The notes below the pieces were generated by a model that saw nothing but the letters and a program-made list of their open reading frames with translations, was not told the origin of the DNA and ran no database searches. A stretch of DNA of 64,000 nucleotides from positions 248,001 through 312,000 of the forward strand of contig CAXXFB010000001.1 of NCBI GenBank assembly GCA_963674545.2. The letters are read 5' to 3'. Source of the stretch: JABGQS01 sp963674545 (GTDB lineage: Bacteria > Bacillota > Clostridia > Christensenellales > SZUA-584). The translations under genes and the position numbers were made by a program. Shown here one piece after another: positions 32,016 to 38,474 of this stretch (position 1 is the first letter of the stretch; every line of letters starts with the position of its first letter).

Positions 32016-32770
32016 ATGACTTCGGTACCGCTCTGCTTTGCAGCCTCAAGAATCTCTTCCGGAAGCTTTCCGTCAGAAATAAGTATATCAATATCATCAA
32101 GAGCTCCAAACGTATAAGGGAGGCTCTTCCCAACCTTAGAAGAATCCATCAGCATTATTATGTTTGAAGCGCTTTTAAGCACTTCTTTTTTCAATTCACA
32201 TTCAGAATGAGTACCGCTGGTAAAGCCGTTTTGCAGCGAAAACCCGCTTGCAGCCATGAAAGCAGTGTCAATATTAACACCGGAAAGGAACATGTTTGCA
32301 TTTATTCCGGAAACGGATAATGTGTTTCTGCCAAGCTGTCCTCCGATGATCGTTACATTCGGTTTTGCATTCTTTATAAGCTCAAGAGCGATGTTTGGCC
32401 CGCTTGTCAATATAGAAAAATAGTCGTCAGGAATCTCTTTTGCAAAAAGCATAAGCGTTGTTCCAGAATCAAGATACAATGATCTGCCGCTCTCGATATA
32501 ATTTGCAGCTTTTTTTGCAATCTCTTTTTTAGCGGATGTGTTGTCAAGCGCTCTTCTTGAATATTGGTCTTCTGCAGACATGGACAGGCGTGAGAGCGCA
32601 ACGGCTCCGCCGCGTGTACGCTTTACATATCCTGTGTCTTCAAGATACTTAAGGTCTCGCCGCAGTGTCATGCTTGAACAATCGGGAAAGGTAACTTCAA
32701 GGTCTTTAAGCAGCACTTCGCCTTTTGAATTAAGCAGTTCTTTTATTATCTCTCTTCTCTCAATATTCAC
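32012..32770 (-). CDS. DeoR-family transcriptional regulator
   Basis: 252 residues. The N-terminal DeoR helix-turn-helix has SSMTLRRDLKYLEDTGYVKR and the wing RTRGGAV. The C-terminal sugar-phosphate-sensing domain (about 75-235) has SLYLDSGTTLMLFAKEI, TSGPNIALEL and FMAASGFS. DeoR members usually repress sugar-phosphate or nucleoside catabolism, but no such operon is adjacent, so its targets lie elsewhere. Overlaps the exchanger gene tail to tail by 4 bases. Confidence 0.9.
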   Translation of the reverse strand: MNIERREIIKELLNSKGEVLLKDLEVTFPDCSSMTLRRDLKYLEDTGYVKRTRGGAVALSRLSMSAEDQYSRRALDNTSAKKEIAKKAANYIESGRSLYLDSGTTLMLFAKEIPDDYFSILTSGPNIALELIKNAKPNVTIIGGQLGRNTLSVSGINANMFLSGVNIDTAFMAASGFSLQNGFTSGTHSECELKKEVLKSASNIIMLMDSSKVGKSLPYTFGALDDIDILISDGKLPEEILEAAKQSGTEVI

Positions 32771-32885
32771 TTTAGCTACTCCAAACTCGGTTTATTCCCG
32801 GGCTCCCGACAAGACAAATCCTGACGGGGCTTTTACATTAATATAACACTTTGTAACAAAAATTACAATACAAAGCGACTATAAA

Positions 32886-32900
32886 TCACACTAAGTGTGA
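32886..32900. promoter_or_regulatory. Palindromic operator candidate between deoR and tadA
   Basis: TCACACTAAGTGTGA is a perfect 7+1+7 palindrome in the divergent deoR/tadA intergenic region, upstream of a TATAAT for tadA. It could be the autoregulatory site of the DeoR-type protein. Confidence 0.5.
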
Positions 32901-32955
32901 GTTTTGTTCAACGAACGGTATGTTTTTTTTGTTAATTCTAGTGTATAATCATACC

Positions 32956-33417
32956 ATGAGTAACTTTGAAAAACATATGAAGCTTGCGCTTGCACAGGCG
33001 CAAAAGGCAAAAAACAAAGATGAAGTGCCGGTCGGCGCTGTTATAGTTCAAAACGGAAAAGTGATAGCAAAAGCATGCAATATGCGCGAGTCAAAAAAGG
33101 ATCCGCTTGGACACGCTGAAATCTATGCGATTAGCAAGGCCGCAAGGAAACTGGGCGGTTGGAGGTTACCCGGCTGCTCACTGTTTGTAACGCTGGAGCC
33201 ATGCCCGATGTGTGCCGGTGCTATTATTAACGCAAGAATCGAAAAAGTTGTCTTTGGCGCATACGACCCAAAAGCGGGAGCGCTGGGTTCTCTTTACGAC
33301 CTTGCGGAAGGTAAACTGAACCATACTCCTATTGTTATCGGCGGTGTTATGGAAGAAGAATGTGCCGGGATGCTCTCTTCATATTTCAGAGAGAAAAGAG
33401 ACAGGTCAAAACGATAG
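32956..33417 (+). CDS. tadA: tRNA-specific adenosine deaminase
   Basis: About 153 residues. Zinc and catalytic motifs are HAEIYAI near residue 53 (HAE) and EPCPMCAGAI near 82 (PCxxC). The enzyme converts A34 to inosine in tRNA-Arg(ACG). The start chosen is the ATG at 32956 (MSNFEKHMKLAL), as in homologs. An upstream ATG at 32920 would add a hydrophobic, unrelated tail. A TATAAT at 32944-32949 lies only 6 bases before the ATG and there is no ribosome site, so the message may be leaderless. The SRP RNA often found after tadA in Firmicutes is not seen. Confidence 0.93.
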   Translation: MSNFEKHMKLALAQAQKAKNKDEVPVGAVIVQNGKVIAKACNMRESKKDPLGHAEIYAISKAARKLGGWRLPGCSLFVTLEPCPMCAGAIINARIEKVVFGAYDPKAGALGSLYDLAEGKLNHTPIVIGGVMEEECAGMLSSYFREKRDRSKR

Positions 33418-33537
33418 ATAAATAGCAGTGGATACCAAAGAAATTATACATATTCCATGTTTAGTTTTCTGCTTTTGTGTTTATTAATAAGAGGTTAATT
33501 TCTTTAACTGTCTTTTTAATGTTATAAAGAGGTATAT

Positions 33538-34131
33538 ATGAAAATATTTTCAAGGCTTAAAAAGAAAAGAGGGTTCACAATAATAGAGATGCTGTGTGTC
33601 ATGGCGATATTGGGTATGCTTGCAGCTCTGGCAATACCTCAGTTTTCATTTGTGCGGGAGAGCGCTAAAAAAGCAGTAACAGTATCAAATACAAGAACAA
33701 CAGTTAGTACGATAATAGGTCTTACAGCAATGTACGATAAAGAAGACTGGTATGCTCAACGAAACAGTGGAGATTCTTACGACTATTCTTCAGCAACTAT
33801 GAGCAACTATCTTGAAAAGCTTTTTGAAAACGGTGTAGAAGGAGAAAACAATCATTCATATATAAATCAATATAGCGGCAGCGAAGTAATACTGAATTGG
33901 TCATCGTCTATATCAGGCACGGGTGAAGACCCTGCAGTTTTTATAACGAACACTTCAACATATTCGTATGCAAACAGTAACTCGTCGAACATGACTCAAC
34001 TAGAAGGAACTGTAATAGTATATTTTGATACAGAAGAGACTGGCGAAGGCCTGACGACTAATCATATCGAAGTTTATTACACCGACGAAAACGGTATAAA
34101 ATGTGACAAGCCTTTTATTATAGTAATGTAG
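33538..34131 (+). CDS. Orphan type IV pilin-like/pseudopilin protein
   Basis: 197 residues. It begins with a short basic leader and the prepilin cleavage motif KKKRG/FTIIEML, followed by the hydrophobic helix CVMAILGMLAALAIPQF. The rest (45-197) is rich in Ser, Tyr, Asn and Thr, as in pilin heads, with no known domain. No prepilin peptidase, assembly ATPase or other pilin gene is nearby, so assembly must use machinery encoded elsewhere. GAGG precedes the start and a terminator follows at once, so it is monocistronic. It could be a minor pilin, competence pseudopilin or adhesin. Confidence 0.82.
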   Translation: MKIFSRLKKKRGFTIIEMLCVMAILGMLAALAIPQFSFVRESAKKAVTVSNTRTTVSTIIGLTAMYDKEDWYAQRNSGDSYDYSSATMSNYLEKLFENGVEGENNHSYINQYSGSEVILNWSSSISGTGEDPAVFITNTSTYSYANSNSSNMTQLEGTVIVYFDTEETGEGLTTNHIEVYYTDENGIKCDKPFIIVM

Positions 34132-34150
34132 TATATAAAAGAAGGGAAAA

Positions 34151-34177
34151 GGCACTGAGGTTTCTCAGTGCCTTTTT
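34151..34177 (+). terminator. Intrinsic terminator after the pilin-like gene
   Basis: GGCACTGAG / CTCAGTGCC stem with a GTTT loop and five T. It lies between convergent genes. Confidence 0.88.
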
Positions 34178-34188
34178 CTGTGTAACTC

Positions 34189-35436
34189 TCAAATATCAGA
34201 AAAATCAAGTGTTGCAAAATAGTCATCCGGCGTTTCCGCTAGTCTTATCTGAGAGAAGCTCCCGTCACTGTGCAGGAGTATCTCTGCGGATTTAAGCTTT
34301 CCGTTATAGTTATAGCCCATTGCGAAACCATGTGCACCTGTGTCGTGAATGACAATTAGGTCGCCTATTTCAACTTCGGGAAGCATACGGTCTATAGCAA
34401 ACTTATCATTGTTTTCACAAAGCCCGCCGGTAACGTCATACATATGGTCACGATGTTCATTTTCCTTGCCCATTACTGTGATATGATGGTAAGCTCCGTA
34501 CATCGCAGGTCTTAAAAGATCAACAGCACAGGCGTCTAGTCCTACGTACTGCTTGTATATATCCTTTTTATGAAGTACTCTGCTAACCAGGTGTCCGTAA
34601 GGTGCAAGCACATATCTGCCAAGTTCGGTAAAGATCGCAACATCGCCCATGCCTGCCGGTACAAGTATTTCCTCATAGGCTTTTCTGACACCCTGACCTA
34701 TCTTGCATATATCCGCTTTATCCTGGTCTGGCAGATACGGTATGCCAATACCACCGGATAGGTTGATAAACTTTATTTCAGCGCCTGTTTTTTCTTTCAG
34801 CTTGACGGCACGCTTGAAAAGAACTTTTGCAAGCTCAGGATAATACTCGTTAGTTGTAGTGTTGCTTGCCAGGAATGCATGCAGCCCAAAATACTTCACT
34901 CCGTTTTTCTTCATCTTTTTGTAAGCGTCATACATCTGGCGCTTTGTAAGCCCGTATTTTGCCTCCTCAGGAGTATCCATGATGGCATTGTTTATATTGA
35001 AAGTACCGCCCGGATTAAATCTGCAGCTTGCAGTTTCAGGAAGCGGCATCTCTTTCATGAAGAAGTCAATATGAGTGATATCATCAAAGTTTATGATAGC
35101 TCCGAGCTTGTTAGCGTAAACAAAATCCTTCATAGGTGTAACATTTGAAGAAAACATTATGTCTTCGCCTTTGAATCCTACTTTTTCAGACATCATAAGC
35201 TCTGTCATGGAAGAGCAGTCGACACCAAAGCCTTCTTCTTTGAGGATTTTTAATATATAAGGATTCGGGCATGCTTTTACTGCAAAATATTCTTTGTATC
35301 CCTTGTTCCAGGAAAAGGCTTCCTTTAGTTCTCTTGCATTCTCACGTATCCCTTTTTCATCATATAAATGAAAGGGTGTGGGAAACTGCTTTATTATCTC
35401 TTCAAGTTTTTCTTTGCTGACAAATGTTGTTTTCAT
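34189..35436 (-). CDS. LysA-like group IV PLP decarboxylase (diaminopimelate decarboxylase family)
   Basis: 415 residues, alanine-racemase-like barrel plus beta domain. The PLP lysine is in YFAVKACPNP near residue 53, the glycine loop is LSGGIGIPY near 225, and the C-terminal active-site block is TGGLCENNDKFA near 344, where LysA usually has CESGD. The usual HIGS is replaced by HAFLASN. These changes suggest a divergent subgroup; the substrate may be diaminopimelate or a related diamino acid. It follows a TrmB-type regulator by 24 bases in the same direction, which is unusual for a housekeeping lysine gene and hints at regulated metabolism. Confidence 0.75.
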   Translation of the reverse strand: MKTTFVSKEKLEEIIKQFPTPFHLYDEKGIRENARELKEAFSWNKGYKEYFAVKACPNPYILKILKEEGFGVDCSSMTELMMSEKVGFKGEDIMFSSNVTPMKDFVYANKLGAIINFDDITHIDFFMKEMPLPETASCRFNPGGTFNINNAIMDTPEEAKYGLTKRQMYDAYKKMKKNGVKYFGLHAFLASNTTTNEYYPELAKVLFKRAVKLKEKTGAEIKFINLSGGIGIPYLPDQDKADICKIGQGVRKAYEEILVPAGMGDVAIFTELGRYVLAPYGHLVSRVLHKKDIYKQYVGLDACAVDLLRPAMYGAYHHITVMGKENEHRDHMYDVTGGLCENNDKFAIDRMLPEVEIGDLIVIHDTGAHGFAMGYNYNGKLKSAEILLHSDGSFSQIRLAETPDDYFATLDFSDI

Positions 35437-35460
35437 GTTTTTACTCCGTAAATTTATTTT

Positions 35461-36156
35461 TCAATCATTCTTAGACGATTGTTTTAGTTCTATCAGTGTC
35501 ATTTCATTACGAATAGAGTCTTTTATAAGTTTAACAAGATTTTTCTTCTCTGAATACAGACAAGTCGGGCCGTCAAAATCACCAGTCAACACCCTTGAAG
35601 AATCAGATATTATCCTGACTTGTCCTTGTGGCTCTTCAGAAATGAATTCAGAAGCTCCGCTAATACCTGCTTTTTTATCTGTGATTATGACTACTTTGAT
35701 ATTGTCTGCAGCCAAAGAAGAAAGCAAATTTTTGAACTGCTCAAGCACTTCGTAAGGTCCGCTAATATATATGCGCTGTTTTGAGTTCTCGATTATATTG
35801 CTTATCTTGTCTTTAATATGAGCCGCACCCTTGATGGTTATATATTCAGGTACGCTGATACTGCCGGCCGGGAGGAGCGCTTCAAGTTCCTCACTGGCGT
35901 TTTTAAGCGCTCTAATGCGGTTGGAACAGAATTCATCTATGCTAAGCGGACTATAAAGCGTAGATTCACCGTCTACTACATATGCACACCCTTTATCAAC
36001 TAAAGACGCAAGGGAGGTATAAGTGTTAGAACGTGAAATCCCGGTTATCTTGGCAATCTTATATCCATTAAGGCTGCCGTTTGTCAAAAGTGTATAGTAT
36101 ATTGAAGCCTCGTTGCTTGTTAGGTTAAACTGCATAAGCAGCTCAATTTCTCTCAT
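35461..36156 (-). CDS. TrmB-family transcriptional regulator
   Basis: 231 residues. The N-terminal winged helix (LTSNEASIYYTLLTNGSLNG, then ITGISRSNTYTSLASLVDKG) is the TrmB DNA-binding domain. A middle coiled-coil and a C-terminal phospholipase-D-like sensor region (RIYISGPYEVLEQF) follow. TrmB proteins often sense sugars or other metabolites. It is the first gene of an operon with the LysA-like decarboxylase. A motif in its own promoter region recurs upstream of the acetyltransferase at 37.9 kb. Confidence 0.87.
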   Translation of the reverse strand: MREIELLMQFNLTSNEASIYYTLLTNGSLNGYKIAKITGISRSNTYTSLASLVDKGCAYVVDGESTLYSPLSIDEFCSNRIRALKNASEELEALLPAGSISVPEYITIKGAAHIKDKISNIIENSKQRIYISGPYEVLEQFKNLLSSLAADNIKVVIITDKKAGISGASEFISEEPQGQVRIISDSSRVLTGDFDGPTCLYSEKKNLVKLIKDSIRNEMTLIELKQSSKND

Positions 36157-36174
36157 AATAATACCTTTTCATAT

Positions 36175-36224
36175 TAGTATTCCTATTATGGGACACTATA
36201 ACATCAAGTGTTTTTTTTGTCAAC
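36175..36224 (-). promoter_or_regulatory. Promoter and operator candidate of the trmB-type/lysA-like operon
   Basis: On the minus strand TTGACA (36224-36219), an 18-base spacer and TATAGT (36200-36195). Downstream, GGAATACTA (36183-36175) lies between the -10 and the start codon. The plus-strand text TAGTATTCCTATTATGGGAC here closely matches TAGTATTCCTGTTAAGGCAC upstream of the acetyltransferase. Confidence 0.6.
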
Positions 36225-36266
36225 AAGAAATACTCAATTTAGTTGGAAATATGTAGTATATTTTTA

Positions 36267-36295
36267 TTGATGTGAAATTATAAGGGTGCTATACT
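36267..36295 (+). promoter_or_regulatory. Promoter of mscL
   Basis: TTGATG (36267-36272), a 17-base spacer and TATACT (36290-36295), 28 bases before the mscL start; AAGGGG serves as ribosome site. Confidence 0.7.
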
Positions 36296-36323
36296 AAAAT
36301 CATAAAATGGAAGGGGTAGTAGT

Positions 36324-36734
36324 ATGAAAATTGTAAAGGAATTCAAAGAATTCATTAGTAAAGGAAGCGTGCTGGACCTTGCCGTCGGCATAATTATCGG
36401 CGGTGCATTCAAAGCTATAGTAACTTCATTTGTACAGGATATACTCATGCCATTCATATCGCTGATTATCGGCAGGGTAAATATCACTGCGCTTAAGGTA
36501 GTGCTCAGAGAAGCATCAGGAGACACTCCGGAGCTTGCGCTGAATTACGGACTATTCATTCAGGGAATCATAGATTTCATAATCATCGCTTTCGTAATTT
36601 TCATGATAGTTAAGCTGGTAAACAAGGCAAGACGTAAGAAAGAAGAAGCGCCTGAAGAACCGCCGGCGGAACAAGAGCCCACAAAAGAAGAACTGCTGCT
36701 TACCGAGATACGTGACCTTTTGAAAGAAAAATAG
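36324..36734 (+). CDS. mscL: Large-conductance mechanosensitive channel
   Basis: 136 residues. The first membrane helix has the conserved gate SVLDLAVGIIIGGAFKAIV (residues about 14-32), followed by SFVQDILMPFIS. A periplasmic loop, a second helix (FIQGIIDFIIIAFVIFMIVK) and a charged C-terminal helix bundle (PEEPPAEQEP, LLTEIRDLLKEK) complete the family pattern. It forms a pentameric pore that releases solutes on hypo-osmotic shock. Nine bases separate it from the amidohydrolase gene. Confidence 0.95.
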   Translation: MKIVKEFKEFISKGSVLDLAVGIIIGGAFKAIVTSFVQDILMPFISLIIGRVNITALKVVLREASGDTPELALNYGLFIQGIIDFIIIAFVIFMIVKLVNKARRKKEEAPEEPPAEQEPTKEELLLTEIRDLLKEK

Positions 36735-36743
36735 AGGTGTAAA

Positions 36744-37754
36744 ATGCAGGACTGGAACTTCAGCGAATATTCGAAGGAAACAGCGCTGGAACTTGGCTGT
36801 TTTCTACCGGATAATATTTTTGATACGCACGCACATCCGGGTGATAAGTCAATGTGTGACACAGAGCGGATATCTATTCTAAAGGAGCTTCCGGAAGATA
36901 TAGGTATAAGCGCATGGCGAGAGTTCACTTCATTGATGATTGGCAGGCAAAGACTAAAAGGAGGGCTGTTTTTTGCACTTCCTCTGTTTCCTGAGGATAC
37001 AGATATAAGAAAAGCATGCCTTGATGCAAATTCAATATTAATGTCAGACCTTTCTTCGTCCGGCGAAACGGTCAGCAAATGCTGTCTTCTAGTTTCGCCG
37101 CTGATGAGGCCCGAAGATATTGAAACACATATGAAAACAGGATGCGTTGCTGGATTTAAACCATATATGAATCTTGCTCCCGGTTGTGATATAAACTCTG
37201 ATATATTAGATTTTGTTCCAAAGTGGTCTCTGGAGCTTGCCAATGAAAAAGAGCTTGCCGTAACACTACACATTCAAAAATATGCTGCACTTAATGATCC
37301 GGCCAACATAGAACAGGTCCATGAAATATGCAGAGATTATCCGAAATTAAAGCTTATACTTGCGCACTGCGGCTGCAGCTTCAATGTATACAATACGCTA
37401 AAAGGAGCTGCGCACTATGCGGATATAGATAATCTTTATTTCGACACTTCGGCAGTATGCGAAGGTATTGCGCTGACGCATATGCTGAAGCTTTTCCCGG
37501 CAGAGAAGTTTATGTGGGGGACAGACTTTCCGATTTCAGTCAGAAACGGAAGATTCGTCGGTCTTGGCAATAGTGTTTTTTCTCTGCAAAACAATACCGT
37601 TCAAGACGGTAGATTGCCGGAGAATTTTAAACTTATGTGCCATGGTCTTGAAAGCTTGCGTTCTTTCGTATTTGCAGCAATCGAATCAGGGCTCAGCGAT
37701 AAGCAAATGGAAGATATATTCTTTTACAACGCAGCAAAATTGCTGGGATTATAA
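36744..37754 (+). CDS. TIM-barrel amidohydrolase family protein
   Basis: 336 residues of the amidohydrolase-2 type. Motifs are NIFDTHAHPGD near residue 29 (HxH), TLHIQKYA near 173, LILAHCGCSFNV near 200 and MWGTDFPIS near 250 (the conserved aspartate). Relatives are hydrolases or decarboxylases of cyclic or aromatic substrates; no specific substrate is recognised. Likely co-transcribed with mscL, although no functional link is obvious. GAGGTGT precedes the start. Confidence 0.8.
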   Translation: MQDWNFSEYSKETALELGCFLPDNIFDTHAHPGDKSMCDTERISILKELPEDIGISAWREFTSLMIGRQRLKGGLFFALPLFPEDTDIRKACLDANSILMSDLSSSGETVSKCCLLVSPLMRPEDIETHMKTGCVAGFKPYMNLAPGCDINSDILDFVPKWSLELANEKELAVTLHIQKYAALNDPANIEQVHEICRDYPKLKLILAHCGCSFNVYNTLKGAAHYADIDNLYFDTSAVCEGIALTHMLKLFPAEKFMWGTDFPISVRNGRFVGLGNSVFSLQNNTVQDGRLPENFKLMCHGLESLRSFVFAAIESGLSDKQMEDIFFYNAAKLLGL

Positions 37755-37793
37755 AAAAGGAACATTATAATTTTCCGGGCTTAGCGCCAGCTA

Positions 37794-37878
37794 AATACTA
37801 TTCGGTATTCAGCAACATTTAAATAAAGAGAATATGAATTAAATAGTTGACAAAACTTTCAAACCGGAATAGTATTCC
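37794..37878 (+). promoter_or_regulatory. Promoter with two palindromic operator candidates upstream of the acetyltransferase
   Basis: TTGACA (37847-37852), a 17-base spacer and TAGTAT (37870-37875) form a near-consensus promoter. The -10 lies inside the palindrome GGAATAGTATTCC (37866-37878). A second copy of its core, AATACTATTC (37794-37803), lies about 70 bases upstream. A related half-site occurs in the trmB-type promoter at 36175. Confidence 0.6.
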
Positions 37879-37911
37879 TGTTAAGGCACACTAATTTAAC
37901 GGGAGGCTGAC

Positions 37912-38368
37912 ATGATTGATATAATTAAAGCAGGCATAGAGCACATTGAGGAGTTTGCAGAGCTTAGAAGCGCTGTTCTAATGGAAGTAAATGGCCTTAA
38001 CGAACCAAAAGAAAAGATTCTACGATGAAAACTTGAGCTATCTTAAGGAAGCAATTCCATCAGGCAAGTTTGCTGCATTCATGGCAATGGATAATGGTAA
38101 AATCGCTGCGACAAGCGCTATTGTTTTCTTTCAGATAGCTCCATGCAATTCCGTTCCGAACGGAAAAGTCGGTTATATTCAGAACATGTATACGTTCAAA
38201 GAATACCGCAGACGGGGGATAGCGTCGATACTGCTTGAAAAGACGATAGATGAAGCAAAAAGAGAGGGATGCTCTAAAATCTCTTTGAATGCAACAAAAA
38301 TGGGGCGCTTTTTATATGCGAAATCAGGATTTACTGTTACCGCAGACGAAATGGAACTGTTTCTTTAA
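37912..38368 (+). pseudogene. GNAT-family N-acetyltransferase, disrupted by a +1 frameshift
   Basis: Translation from the ATG at 37912 (ribosome site GGGAGG) gives MIDIIKAGIEHIEEFAELRS followed by 18 further codons and a TGA at 38026-38028. This is a typical GNAT N terminus. The rest of the domain continues in the next frame (RFYDENLSYLKEAIPSGKF...), with the acetyl-CoA motif YRRRGIASILLEKTIDEA and the end KSGFTVTADEMELF. Removing one A in AAAAGAAAAG near 38010-38020 restores one 151-residue ORF. A restart ATG exists at 37991 but has no ribosome site and would lose beta-1/alpha-1. It may be a real mutation, a phase-variable A-tract, ribosomal slippage or a sequencing error. Confidence 0.7.
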
Positions 38369-38379
38369 ACAGCAGATTA

Positions 38380-38441
38380 TGTGACTTAGGTCACAGACAT
38401 TTCTATGATATAAATATATTATATTGATATAGTAATATAAT
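38380..38441 (+). promoter_or_regulatory. Crp/Fnr-type site and copA promoter
   Basis: TGTGACTTAGGTCACA (38380-38395) fits the Crp-family consensus TGTGA-N6-TCACA exactly. A TATAAT at 38436-38441 has no good -35 box. The site centre lies about 60 bases before the expected transcription start, the classic class I activator position. Confidence 0.55.
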
Positions 38442-38474
38442 GCATAAACACCGACATAAAGCGGGGTGATAGAA

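Noticed and set aside
33418..33537. SRP RNA gene downstream of tadA
   Set aside because: No GGAA/GNAR tetraloop hairpin or long helix; the gap is only 120 bases and AT-rich.
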